Shown piece after piece: positions 8,533-17,856 of a stretch of DNA of 64,000 nt. The translations under genes were made by a program, and so were the position numbers. The notes beneath the pieces were generated by a model, which searched no databases, was not told the DNA's origin, and worked only from the letters and a program-made list of their open reading frames with translations. Every line of letters starts with the position of its first letter. The stretch's first letter is position 1. The DNA lies in contig NZ_CP009512.1 of the NCBI RefSeq assembly GCF_000970205.1, forward strand, positions 2,232,001 through 2,296,000. Direction: 5' to 3'. The DNA comes from Methanosarcina mazei S-6. Lineage in GTDB: Archaea; Halobacteriota; Methanosarcinia; Methanosarcinales; Methanosarcinaceae.

Positions 8533-9496
8533 ATGAAATTTAATAAGTTGGAGCTTCTCCTATTTTAAGAAAAAAGATCAAACTTACAAAACGCACTACT
8601 GCCTGTTAGCATCTAACAGGCATCCAGGCCGGCTGCTGGTTCTTTGAAGCAATGGCTCGTATCCCTAAACAGCTATTGTGCAAAAAAGGGCAGCAGGTTC
8701 AAAACTGGTTTGCTGAAATCCGCGGAAATGGAAAATAAGCTGCCTTTTAAGATGCCGGTGAGCATTACCCGATGCCACCGGTAATACCCAAAACCATCTG
8801 GCAGAAAACCTGACAGGGTACTGCCATGCTTATGCTTTGAATCAGTTTCGATTCGAGCCAGAACCCTATTTACCCGAGCAATCGGAGCCCTACCCCGATC
8901 CAACCCACGGGGCGCTGCCTGAGAAGACCTACCCAACTCAGAACTTCTCGGTACTGCAAGAAGTCCAGCTATCATTGAGTGTTCAGACACTTAATCCCGG
9001 AAACTGAATCCAGCGGGAAACCCAGCCCGTGGTTCAATCACACCCTGCCTGGACTCCAGCCCCAGCACAATCGAAGACCTATCTTCAATCCAACCCAAAA
9101 GGTCGTAAGCGAACCATGTCGATTGTTTATCAGAAACCCCAGTTAGACACTGTCCTGGCTCTCCCTGAAGCAACAGGGCAGGAAATCGAGCAAAGAAACA
9201 GAAACGACAATACATTTAAGATTTCCAGCTGTTTTAAGGAATTTGAAACAGCAGACTTTGAAACCCTGAACCCTAAAATGAAATTTTCTATCCATCCCGC
9301 TCCCCATTACATTTCATCAAATGCCAGCACCCTATCAGGCAAGATGTGCACGGTTGAAGAATCAGGTTTAGCTCTACTGAAGACTGCAAAGAAAATCTTC
9401 CTGGACTTTAATCAGTTAACTGAGAGTTATCCAGTCGTAACTGACAGGGCATCAGAACTCTGTTCCTGTCCTAAAACCCCGGAAAACAGGAATTAA
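8533..9496 (+). pseudogene. Decayed coding region of unknown family
   Basis: A TATA-like TTTAAATAC (about 8480), a TGGGGGA ribosome site and ATG at 8533 open a frame that stops after 11 codons (MKFNKLELLLF). Downstream, coding-like sequence continues in pieces. One frame ends near 8783. A second runs from about 8762 to a TGA at 9005-9007 and is Pro/Glu-rich. The same frame is open again from 9008 to 9496, where ATG 9029 gives 155 codons. Similar phrases (ALPDATG, ALPEATG) occur in both halves. This looks like a gene broken by indels and stops, or a fast-evolving Pro-rich protein. It lies directly before the flippase; no family is recognised. Confidence 0.3.
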
Positions 9497-9509
9497 GGCG
9501 GGGAGCTTC

Positions 9510-11051
9510 ATGTCAGTTAACGAATCTGTTAACCGGATAGTGGGCGGTTCCGGTGTAATACTTGCAGGGACCTTTCTCGGGATGCTTCTCGACATCCTTA
9601 TTAAAAAAGTAATGACATCTCACCTCTCACCAGCCGACTTCGGCACATATTCCCTTGCACTGACCGTGATATCGATCACAGGTGCTGTCGCAACCCTCGG
9701 GCTCAATGAGGGGGTCCCGAGATATATTGCGTTCTTCAGGGGCAGACAGGAGGAACAGAAGGTACACGAATTAATAATATCAGCAATACTCATGGGCCTT
9801 ATTGCAGGTTTGCTAGCCATCCTGGTCTCACCTTCGCTCTTCGAAAGCCTGGCAGGAAAAGGATTTGATGCACAGGGCCAGATTCTGTCCGTGGTCAAGA
9901 TCCTTGTCTTTGCTATCCCGTTCACCATACTCCTGAACCTCACAGTAGCAATCTACAGGGGATTCGACCGCACGAATGTTAACATGTACTTCTATAACAT
10001 CATAAGACCGTTGTCCCTGCTTGGATTTGCTTCAGCTGCCGTATACTTCGGAGCGTCCCTTAAAGGAGTAGTATTTGCAGACCTGATTTCAATGGTCTTT
10101 ACTTTTGGCATAATGTCGGTGTATTTTGTAAAGAAGCCGCCGGTAAAGCCCGAATGGAAAATTAAATTCAGCGAGCCCACCAGACAGCTGATAAGGTATT
10201 CATTCCCGCTCCTGATAACTGCAACCCTGCTGAATCTCATGAGCTGGATAGACACCATAATGCTCGGTTATTTCAGACCGGCTGAAGTTGTGGGAGTTTA
10301 CAACGCAGTGTACCCTATTGTTGGGTTCCTGTCCCTTGTAATAGCCTCGATGGGCTATGTGTATGTCCCGGTAGCATCAAAGCTGTGGGGCCTTAACAAA
10401 ACTCAACCTGTTGGTTCGATATATGCGGTAATGACCAAATGGTGCTTCCTGCTTACATTCCCGATCTTTGCACTGATATTCGTGTACCCTGAGTTTCTTA
10501 TCACTAAACTCTACGGAGCGGAATATGTAGGCGGTACAACGGCCCTGCGCATCCTTGCCATGGGGTTCATAGCAAACTCATATTTCGGGTTCAACTACCA
10601 CACTTTACTGGCTTCCGGGGACTCTGACTTCCTGATGAGGTGTTCGGTTGCAAGTGCAGGAATTAACGCAGTTGTTAACTTCATGCTTATACCTGAATAC
10701 GGCATGATAGGTGCAGCTATAGGAACTGCCGTATCCTATGCATCCATAGAAGTTTCAATGACCTTAAGAGCCTGGAGGAAGCAGAAAATGCACCCCTTCA
10801 CTTCAATGTACAGAAAACTGACCCTGGTTTGTGTTGTCATGACCGCAACCATGCTAGCTGCAAAAATAATAATTCCACTTTCAGGGGCAGCCTGGGAGTA
10901 TGCAGTTTTCATCATCGTATACTTTGCAGTCATTCATTACGCAAAGATACTGGACAAAGATGAGATAAGCATGGTAGACGAGATAAGGAAAAACATCAGG
11001 CAGAATGTCAGTGTTCATGTCCCTCAGGCAATAAAGACTCTCGTACCATAA
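9510..11051 (+). CDS. Polysaccharide flippase (Wzx-like, MVF superfamily)
   Basis: A 513-residue integral membrane protein with about 14 hydrophobic helices. The N-terminal pattern (GGSGVILAGTFLGMLLDILIKKVMTSHLSPADFGTYSLA) is the standard opening of polysaccharide-biosynthesis flippases, which move lipid-linked sugars across the cytoplasmic membrane for surface glycan or glycoprotein assembly. The start has GGCGGGGAG upstream. Unusually, no glycosyltransferase or sugar-nucleotide gene is adjacent, so this is an orphan flippase; its substrate cannot be inferred. A strong terminator follows. Confidence 0.85.
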   Translation: MSVNESVNRIVGGSGVILAGTFLGMLLDILIKKVMTSHLSPADFGTYSLALTVISITGAVATLGLNEGVPRYIAFFRGRQEEQKVHELIISAILMGLIAGLLAILVSPSLFESLAGKGFDAQGQILSVVKILVFAIPFTILLNLTVAIYRGFDRTNVNMYFYNIIRPLSLLGFASAAVYFGASLKGVVFADLISMVFTFGIMSVYFVKKPPVKPEWKIKFSEPTRQLIRYSFPLLITATLLNLMSWIDTIMLGYFRPAEVVGVYNAVYPIVGFLSLVIASMGYVYVPVASKLWGLNKTQPVGSIYAVMTKWCFLLTFPIFALIFVYPEFLITKLYGAEYVGGTTALRILAMGFIANSYFGFNYHTLLASGDSDFLMRCSVASAGINAVVNFMLIPEYGMIGAAIGTAVSYASIEVSMTLRAWRKQKMHPFTSMYRKLTLVCVVMTATMLAAKIIIPLSGAAWEYAVFIIVYFAVIHYAKILDKDEISMVDEIRKNIRQNVSVHVPQAIKTLVP

Positions 11052-11070
11052 TTTGTCTGGGATTTAAATA

Positions 11071-11112
11071 ATCGGCAAAAACTCTCTTTGAGAGATGCCG
11101 ATCCCTTTTTTA
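11071..11112 (+). terminator. Hairpin terminator after flippase
   Basis: ATCGGCA (11071-11077) pairs with TGCCGAT (11096-11102), with an inner CTCTC/GAGAG stem, followed by a T-run. Confidence 0.65.
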
Positions 11113-11293
11113 ATTTAATTAAATTATAAGACTGCAAACATCGATATAAAATTAAAAACCTGAGATTTGTTTTTTCAGTCGCTTCTGTCGAAAAATAGAA
11201 AAGATTATATGAAGTGAAGGAGTACAGGTCAGTATTAAATATTTTAAACAATCGCTGGCTTTAAAAAGGAGAAAGTAGAAAAGAGTAGAGACT

Positions 11294-11596
11294 ATGAAAA
11301 GAGACAAGTTTTCCGGAACCAGAAAAAATGATAATAAATCCACCCCCTGTACAGGGATTTGTACAGGGATTATGTCTGTACCAAAAATATGCTCTTTTTC
11401 AAAACCAATGCAAAAAAGTCCCGTTTCTGAGAGAGGAAAGTCAATACTCACTGATAACAAAATTCCTGAAGCAAAATCCCATAAAAAAGGAAATTATGAT
11501 AGTGTATCGCGCAAAGCTCCAATATTTTCTTTACCTTCTTTTATAAGGATAAGAGCCACGGATAAGGACGGAAACACTATTGAAGTTACATATTGA
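11294..11596 (+). CDS. Hypothetical small basic protein
   Basis: 100 codons, Lys/Ser-rich, with no hydrophobic segment. The C-terminal RIRATDKDGNTIEVTY reads like genuine protein sequence. A short direct repeat (TGTACAGGGAT) lies inside. The ribosome site is weak and distant. No family is recognised; it may be a small strain-specific gene or remnant. Confidence 0.3.
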   Translation: MKRDKFSGTRKNDNKSTPCTGICTGIMSVPKICSFSKPMQKSPVSERGKSILTDNKIPEAKSHKKGNYDSVSRKAPIFSLPSFIRIRATDKDGNTIEVTY

Positions 11597-12107
11597 TTAA
11601 CTTAATTATTAGAATCAACAAAAATATTTATGAGAACCATAAAAGACCAAACAGCCAGATTAAACCTTTAGGGTTACAAACTTTCTCATTTTATTAAATA
11701 TCAGACGTTCACTCTGATTTTTAAAGTTATTTAAGGGCTGGATTCGAATCTGGAAGAATAATAAATAAATGATAGCTAGTTCTAAGATTTGAGCCAAAAT
11801 TTTAAACCAGAATTTTGAAAAAAAGCTTTAGATTTTCTGAATAAGAACGCTCAGGTTTTAAGGCGATTATTATTCTGAAAGAAAGAAGTATAACCTCTGA
11901 AATATATCTGAAATATCCTGAAATAACCTGAAATAACCTGAAATAACCTGAAATAACCTGAAATAACCTGAAAAATCTCTGAAATCAACTTTTGCGTATA
12001 TGTTATTTTTCTGCCTGAAACCTTTCTTTCATTTTCAGGGAAAAAGGTCAATGGGCAGTTATAAAAGACATTTAATAAAATGAATCACATCATTGGTTGG
12101 GGAAATT
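11597..12107. other. Intergenic region with 10-bp tandem repeat
   Basis: No gene. Contains the tandem repeat listed separately and, just before 12108, the GGTTGGGGAA ribosome region of the YihY-like gene. Confidence 0.5.
11917..11970. repeat. 10-bp tandem repeat CCTGAAATAA
   Basis: Five exact 10-bp units (11921-11970 in the AAATAACCTG register), preceded by degenerate copies back to about 11890 and followed by CCTGAAAAATCTCTGAAAT. Confidence 0.85.
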
Positions 12108-12938
12108 ATGAAGGCTGGGTACACTTTGGATCTGGTTACCAGAACAGTAAAGAAATGGATGGAGGATGACGCAAAGACTCACAGTGCCGCACTGGCATTT
12201 TATTTTGTGTTAAGCCTTCCTGCTCTTATACTATTTTCGATATCAATGGGAAGTATTTTTTTAAAATCAAGCCGTCTTCAGGAAAACATAATCGAGTATC
12301 TGCAGGGTTCGGTTGACCAGAGCATTATAGATATGATGTATGCGCTTTTCGAAAACACCCCTGAGGTAAATTTCCTCTCACTCGGAGCGTTAATAGGTTT
12401 TTTGCTCCTGCTCTGGTCTGCAAGCAATGTTTTCAGGCAGTTGAAGGACTTCCTTGAGAAAGCCTGGGATATCAAACATGTAGAATCCAGTACCATTAAA
12501 GACTTTATAAAAAATGCAATCGTCTCTTTTTTTATAGTTATAGGTATTGGAGGGCTCCTTGTCTTCAGCATACTTATCGAAGGAGTGCTTTATACTGTTT
12601 CCAGGCTGTTTCAGGGAGTTTTTCCCTTTTCACCTTCCGTTGCCCAGTATACCGGGTCAGCAGCCAGCTTCCTTATCCTTGTACTTTTTTTTATGCTTGT
12701 ATACAGGGTACTGCCGGATACAAAACTTGGACTTAAACCTGTGTTTGTAGGGTCGCTAGTGACGGTAATTCTCATAACTATAGGCAAGTATGCAATGAGC
12801 CTCTATTTCCTGTACAGCAACCCTGTAAGTGTTTATGGAGCAATCGGGTCAACAGTTGGATTATTTCTCCTGATATATTATTCTTCAATTATGATTACAA
12901 TTGGTGCTGAGTTTACAAAAGTTTATTCTGAATTATAA
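12108..12938 (+). CDS. YihY/BrkB family membrane protein
   Basis: A 276-residue protein with about six transmembrane helices. The N-terminal WMEDDAKTHSAALAFYFVLSLPALILF, central LLLWSASNVFRQLKDFLEKAWDIK and C-terminal YSSIMITIGAEFTKVY are hallmarks of the YihY (formerly RNase BN/BrkB) family of inner-membrane proteins of unclear function, not a nuclease. ATG 12108 is preferred over an in-frame TTG at 12093 because the GGGG ribosome site lies between them. Transcribed alone. Confidence 0.85.
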   Translation: MKAGYTLDLVTRTVKKWMEDDAKTHSAALAFYFVLSLPALILFSISMGSIFLKSSRLQENIIEYLQGSVDQSIIDMMYALFENTPEVNFLSLGALIGFLLLLWSASNVFRQLKDFLEKAWDIKHVESSTIKDFIKNAIVSFFIVIGIGGLLVFSILIEGVLYTVSRLFQGVFPFSPSVAQYTGSAASFLILVLFFMLVYRVLPDTKLGLKPVFVGSLVTVILITIGKYAMSLYFLYSNPVSVYGAIGSTVGLFLLIYYSSIMITIGAEFTKVYSEL

Positions 12939-13384
12939 CAATCCTGTTTTTAACGTTCTCTTTTAATATTGGAAAAAAATTAGGAATTTAATATAGCAAA
13001 AACAGATTTCTATTGTCGTTTTCCTTTTTTGTGCGTTTTGAGAAAGCTGTTCTCCTGTTCAGGAAACTAAACTCAAAGAGCAAAGCTCATGCAATTGAAA
13101 AACTGATTTTAAACATTATTTGAAACTTATTTTTCACTTAGCAATAATGAATACTTTTGCTACAGAAAATATTATATTATTATTTTTATTTGGAACTTTT
13201 ATAATACAAAATAATAAACTTTTCTATATTATCCAAAATAAGAATATTTATATTAACTAATAAAACTTAATCTTTAATTAAATTTTTTATACATCCATAA
13301 TTAGAAATTAAAATACACCTATGACCAGATTTGGAAAAGAATTTGAGGGAAAGTTAAAAAATTTCGTATTAGGGGTAGGATCAG
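12939..13384. other. Intergenic region / long leader of the surface-protein gene
   Basis: About 445 bases, very AT-rich (13130-13320 especially) with several TATA-like stretches, consistent with promoter and 5' leader of the following gene. No gene seen. Confidence 0.5.
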
Positions 13385-16300
13385 ATGGAATTAAACAAAA
13401 GAACGGTAATTAGTTGTGGGATTTTTTTCGTTTTACTTTTAATTACCATAGGGAACACATCTGCAGGTTCGGAACAGAACTCTGCTATCTACGAAGACAG
13501 GATAGTTTGGCAGGATGACAGCAACGGAAGTTGGGATATTCAAATGTACAATATTTCCACTTCCACTAAAACTCAAATAACCAGTAATGAAGCAGACCAG
13601 AAGGGTCCTGCTATTTACGGGGACAGAATAGTCTGGACCGACTGGCGCAATGGAGGAAGCGGATATTCCTGGGATCCCTCTGTAAACTGGGATATCTACA
13701 TGTATGATATTTCCACTCAACAGGAAATTCAGATAACCACCAGTGAATCAAATCAGAGTGAGCCTGCGATATATAAAGACAAAATAGTATGGCAGGACGA
13801 CCGCAATGGAAACTTAGATATTTACATGTATGATATCTCCACATCTACGGAAACCCGGCTCACAAACAATTTATCAGATGAAATGTCACCGGATATTTAT
13901 GAAGATAGAATAGTGTGGAGTGAAGATCAGGTGATCTATATGTATAATATCTCCACTTCCACGAAAACCCAGATTACTCCCTACTGGTGGGGCTGGAACG
14001 GAGGGTCTGATGAGTATTATGGAGATATGACCCGGAATCCTCTCATTTACGGAGACAGGATAGTTTATGAGGCTGAAACCGGAACAGGAAACTACCTGAT
14101 TGAGGTTTATGACCTGTCTAATTCCACCACACAAACCATCGGTTTGATAGATGATGCATATGGTCCTGCAATTTATGGTGACAAGATAGTATGGCTGAAC
14201 ATTCCAGGTGGCACTCCTAAAAGTACCGAAGAAACCGGGGATATTTACATGTACGATTTTTCTACTTCTACGGAAACCCGGATAACCACAAATGATTCAG
14301 ATCAGTTAGAACCTGCAATTTACGGGGACAGAATAGTATGGACCGATTGGCGAAATGCAGTGAGTTATGATGACGCTTCGGATATCTATATGTACGACCT
14401 CTCTAATTCCGAAGAAATCCAGATTACTACAGCTGAGGAAGAACAGCTGACACAGGGTACGGAAACCCGGATCACTACAAATTATTCAGACCAGAAGGGT
14501 CCTTCTATTTACGGGGACAGAATAGTCTGGACCGATTGGCGAAATGGAAATGAGCATGACTTTATAAATGGCGATATTTACATGTATGATATCTCCACTT
14601 CTACGGAAACTCAGATTACCGACAATAAATCATCTCAGTCCACACCTGCTATCTACGGAGACAGAATAGTGTGGTCTGATTATCGCAATGACAATGGAAC
14701 TTACATGAATTCTGATATCTACATGTATGATCTCTCAACTCACAAAGAAACTCAGATCAGTACCAGTGGATCAGCATACTCGCCTGCTATTTACGAGGAC
14801 AGGATCGTGTGGCAGGATTGGCGTAATGACAATGGTAGTTATACAAATTTAGATGTTTACATGTATGACCTCTCAACTCACAAAGAAACTCAAATCACTA
14901 CCAATGGATCAAGGCAGTACGATCCTGCAATCTATGGTGACAGGATAGTATGGTGTGATTCTCGAAATGGAGACGATTATAATCCATTGGATATCTACAT
15001 GTACGATCTCTCTACTTCCAGGGAAACTCAGATTACCACCAGTGAATCAGTATCCTCGCCTGCTATCTACGGGGACAGGATAGTGTGGAACAGTCAAAAG
15101 ATAAATGGAAATGGAGATATCTACATGTACGACCTTTCTACTGGCATTGAAACTCGAGTAGTCCCCAGTTCGTCATCATCTTATTCGGCTATATATGAGG
15201 ACAGGATCGTGTGGGAGGACGCTAAGAAGTATAATGGAAATTCTGATATCTACATGTACAATCTCTCTACTTCTACAAAAACTAAGATTACTGCCAATGA
15301 ATCAGTACGATGGTGTCATCCCAGTATCTACGGGGATAGAATAGTATGGGAAGATGTACGCAATGGAAACAGAGACATCTACATGTTTACCCTCGCTTCG
15401 TCTGAAGTGCCACCTCTCGATGATAATGAGACTGATGAGGGTAATGGATCAGACAATGAAACTGAGGTTCCTGACAATGACTCAGATAATGGAGATGACA
15501 CAGGATCAGACAATGAAACCGAAGTTCCTGACAATTGTTCTGAATCAACTCCTCTTGATAGTATAAAGGCTCTCAAGGAATATGTGGAATGTACATATGA
15601 ATGCCATGAGAAGACCAGAACAGAGCTGGTTTCTCTCCTTGATAAGGCGATGTGCTACTACGAAAAAGGTGAAGATGAAAATGCCATCTGTACGCTTGAG
15701 TCTTTCATTCATCTGGCCGAAAAAATGAAGGAATGCAAGAAGATTTCAGCTGATGAAGCAGGTTACATGATAAGGGAAGCACAGAGAATTGTCGACCAGA
15801 TGGATGAAGGAGATGGAACAGACAATGGCATTGAGGTTTCAGACAATGACTCCGATAGTGAAGCAGGCAATGTAACTGACGAAGTCTGCGAAGAAACAAA
15901 ACCAGTTTGTAAACCAGAATGTGAAGAAAATAAATTAGAATGTAAACCAGAATGTGAAGAAAATAAACCAGTATGTAAAGAAACTAAACCGGTATGTAAA
16001 CCAGCCTGCGAAAAACCAGAAAAAGTAGGTGAAGAACCCAAAAAAGTTTGTAAACCTACATGCGAAGAAAATAAAGAAGTAAAGAAGACGGTCTGCGAAG
16101 AAACTAAGCCGGTATGTGAAAAACAGAAAACATCCTGTGAAGAACAAAAACAGGTTTCTGAACCAGCCTGTAAAGAAACTAATTCAGTCTGCGAAGAAAC
16201 CAAACCAGTATGCGATGAATCTAAACCAGTATGCGACGAACCTAAACCAGTTTGTAAACCAGTCTGTAATTACATAGAAAAAGTAAGTGAAGACGCTGGA

Positions 16301-16699
16301 GAAGTGAGTGAAGATAAAGAAGTAAGCTCGAATACTGAAGAAGAAGTTTCTGAACCTGGAAAGAAAGAAGAAGTCGTGGTTGAAGAAGTTTCCGAACCTG
16401 AAAAAGCAATTTCTGAACCTGTAGAGAAAGAAGAAGTAAACCTGAATACTGAAAAAGTAAGTGAAGATAGACAAGTAAATGAAGGCGTTGAAGAAGCAAG
16501 TGAGGATAAAGAAGTAAGCTCGAATACTAAAGAAGAAGTTTCTGAACCTGAAAAAGCAATTTCTGAGCCTGTAGAGAAAGAAGAAATAAGCCTGAATACT
16601 GAAAAAGTAAGTGAAGATAAAGAAGTAGGTGAAGATAAAGAGGCAAGTGAAGATAAAGAGGTAAGTGAGGATAATATCAATCAGATAATGACAAATTAA
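13385..16699 (+). CDS. Secreted surface protein: two seven-bladed beta-propellers, Cys-rich repeat, acidic tail
   Basis: A 1104-residue protein. Residues 1-27 are a signal peptide (KRTVISCGIFFVLLLITIGNTSAG). From ~30 to ~675 lie 14 repeats of about 42-50 residues on the plan PAIYGDRIVWxDxRNGNxDIYMYDxSTxxETQIT. This is the TolB/YVTN-like propeller pattern, and 14 repeats fit two seven-bladed domains. Repeat 7 carries an extra partial ETRITTN segment. An Asp/Asn-rich linker with many N-glycosylation sequons flanks a ~90-residue helical domain (SIKALKEYVECTYECHEKT...). Residues ~834-960 repeat VCKPxCEExKPVC with dozens of Cys. The tail (~960-1104) is Glu/Val/Ser repeats (EVSEDKEV, EKEEV). No C-terminal membrane anchor is visible. 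Probably extracellular, for adhesion or binding; ligand unknown. Confidence 0.85.
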   Translation: MELNKRTVISCGIFFVLLLITIGNTSAGSEQNSAIYEDRIVWQDDSNGSWDIQMYNISTSTKTQITSNEADQKGPAIYGDRIVWTDWRNGGSGYSWDPSVNWDIYMYDISTQQEIQITTSESNQSEPAIYKDKIVWQDDRNGNLDIYMYDISTSTETRLTNNLSDEMSPDIYEDRIVWSEDQVIYMYNISTSTKTQITPYWWGWNGGSDEYYGDMTRNPLIYGDRIVYEAETGTGNYLIEVYDLSNSTTQTIGLIDDAYGPAIYGDKIVWLNIPGGTPKSTEETGDIYMYDFSTSTETRITTNDSDQLEPAIYGDRIVWTDWRNAVSYDDASDIYMYDLSNSEEIQITTAEEEQLTQGTETRITTNYSDQKGPSIYGDRIVWTDWRNGNEHDFINGDIYMYDISTSTETQITDNKSSQSTPAIYGDRIVWSDYRNDNGTYMNSDIYMYDLSTHKETQISTSGSAYSPAIYEDRIVWQDWRNDNGSYTNLDVYMYDLSTHKETQITTNGSRQYDPAIYGDRIVWCDSRNGDDYNPLDIYMYDLSTSRETQITTSESVSSPAIYGDRIVWNSQKINGNGDIYMYDLSTGIETRVVPSSSSSYSAIYEDRIVWEDAKKYNGNSDIYMYNLSTSTKTKITANESVRWCHPSIYGDRIVWEDVRNGNRDIYMFTLASSEVPPLDDNETDEGNGSDNETEVPDNDSDNGDDTGSDNETEVPDNCSESTPLDSIKALKEYVECTYECHEKTRTELVSLLDKAMCYYEKGEDENAICTLESFIHLAEKMKECKKISADEAGYMIREAQRIVDQMDEGDGTDNGIEVSDNDSDSEAGNVTDEVCEETKPVCKPECEENKLECKPECEENKPVCKETKPVCKPACEKPEKVGEEPKKVCKPTCEENKEVKKTVCEETKPVCEKQKTSCEEQKQVSEPACKETNSVCEETKPVCDESKPVCDEPKPVCKPVCNYIEKVSEDAGEVSEDKEVSSNTEEEVSEPGKKEEVVVEEVSEPEKAISEPVEKEEVNLNTEKVSEDRQVNEGVEEASEDKEVSSNTKEEVSEPEKAISEPVEKEEISLNTEKVSEDKEVGEDKEASEDKEVSEDNINQIMTN

Positions 16700-16724
16700 G
16701 GCTGAAAATAAGTTAACACTGTCA

Positions 16725-16734
16725 GGAGGTGATA
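16725..16734 (+). promoter_or_regulatory. Orphan perfect Shine-Dalgarno sequence
   Basis: AGGAGGTGAT is fully complementary to the archaeal 16S rRNA 3' end, but no ATG, GTG or TTG opens a frame within 15 bases; a TAG and TAA follow instead. Probably the remains of a lost gene downstream of the surface-protein gene. Confidence 0.4.
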
Positions 16735-16884
16735 ACTAGAAACCAGTAACAGCATATTCAATCATCTTTTTTTCTTTTTAGATCTATAAGACCAGTTTCC
16801 CGGATCATACTAAAAAACTAAGGAGCTTAAGGAAACAATCTCCACCTCCTACAGTTTGCAGACCTTTTCAAGCATCGGGAAGAT

Positions 16885-17750
16885 TCATTCCATTATATTG
16901 CGAACAATAGAAAATATAGCCTGTTTACCTTTGTATTCAATAAGCTCCATATTCAGATCTACAGGAAAAAAGATGCCATCTTTAAGGACAGTTGTAATCT
17001 GTAATGTTTCCTTTTCATTTCGATATAGCTCTCTTATCTGCTCAGTGAAAATTTTTGATGATTTCTGGGCAATAAATTCAGTTGCTGTTTTTTGCAGCAA
17101 CTCCTCTCTACTCTTCCCAAGCATTTTACATATTGCAGGATTTGCTTTCAGAAACTTGCCTACCTGCTCATAGATTACTATTCCTTCACCTATGTTTTGC
17201 TAAGCAGAATCCATGCGTCTTCGGTTAAGTGAAGAATCGTGATAAATTGCCTCCATTCCTACGACATTCCTCAAATATTTAATTTCATGATAGGCTTCTG
17301 GTGCAAAATCGATAGCTTTCAGGCAAAAAAATTCCTTAACCGATGACCAATGAAGCAGAATCAAAACTTATTTCAGGAACTTTAAAATTGATATATTGAT
17401 ACCGGTTTTTTAAGCTGTTGTATCATTTATCTGGAGAACTACATAATTAGGCCTGTTTTCTGCATCTACTATGATAAAGGGCGAGATCCTGATCCAGACC
17501 TAATTTCCATCTTTTTTGAAGCAGTTTCCCTGCTCATTCAGCTGCATCGAGGTTTCCGGAGGATTTTTTTCCGGGATCAAGGAATCTATCCCCGGTCCTT
17601 TAAAATCCATTAATTTCTTAAATCCGTTTCCGAGCAAGAACCAACTCCTTCTTTAGAATTTTCTTTCATCTTAATGCAATAATCTGAACCATTTTTCAGG
17701 GGACCCGTCAGTTTACCTTCTAAAATCACCCGGGTCAAAAATGACATGTA
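16885..17750 (-). pseudogene. Broken PAS-domain sensor (signal-transduction protein)
   Basis: Reading the minus strand from ~17750 gives pieces of a PAS sensor in shifted frames. A first PAS end reads NGFKKLMDFKG...GNCFKKDGN(stop)VWIRISPFIIVDAENRPNY. Then come a linker (KEFFCLKAIDFAPEAYHEIKYLRN...DSSLNRRRMDSA, stop) and a second PAS domain, QNIGEGIVIYEQVGKFLKANPAICKMLGKS, to IVRNIME. Several TAA and TAG codons and at least one frameshift interrupt it, and no kinase domain follows the final TGA. The two TAG codons alone could be read through in Methanosarcina; the TAA codons and the frameshift make it a pseudogene. Confidence 0.7.
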
Positions 17751-17856
17751 AACAGTGCTGAGTAATATAAATGTAAATAACTTAAAAATTTAATAATTTA
17801 ACTGAGATATAAAGTTTATAATATATATAAAGTCCCGAAGTGTAAATAATACTTTT

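Noticed and set aside
11735-11760. GGATTCGAATCTGG resembling a tRNA T-arm
   Set aside because: No matching acceptor, D or anticodon arms nearby.
15763-16680. Long minus-strand frames opposite the surface protein
   Set aside because: Shadow of the Glu/Val/Cys repeat region of the real gene.
17195-17530. Pyrrolysine read-through of the TAG codons in the PAS region
   Set aside because: TAA codons and at least one frameshift in the same region make a functional full-length protein unlikely.
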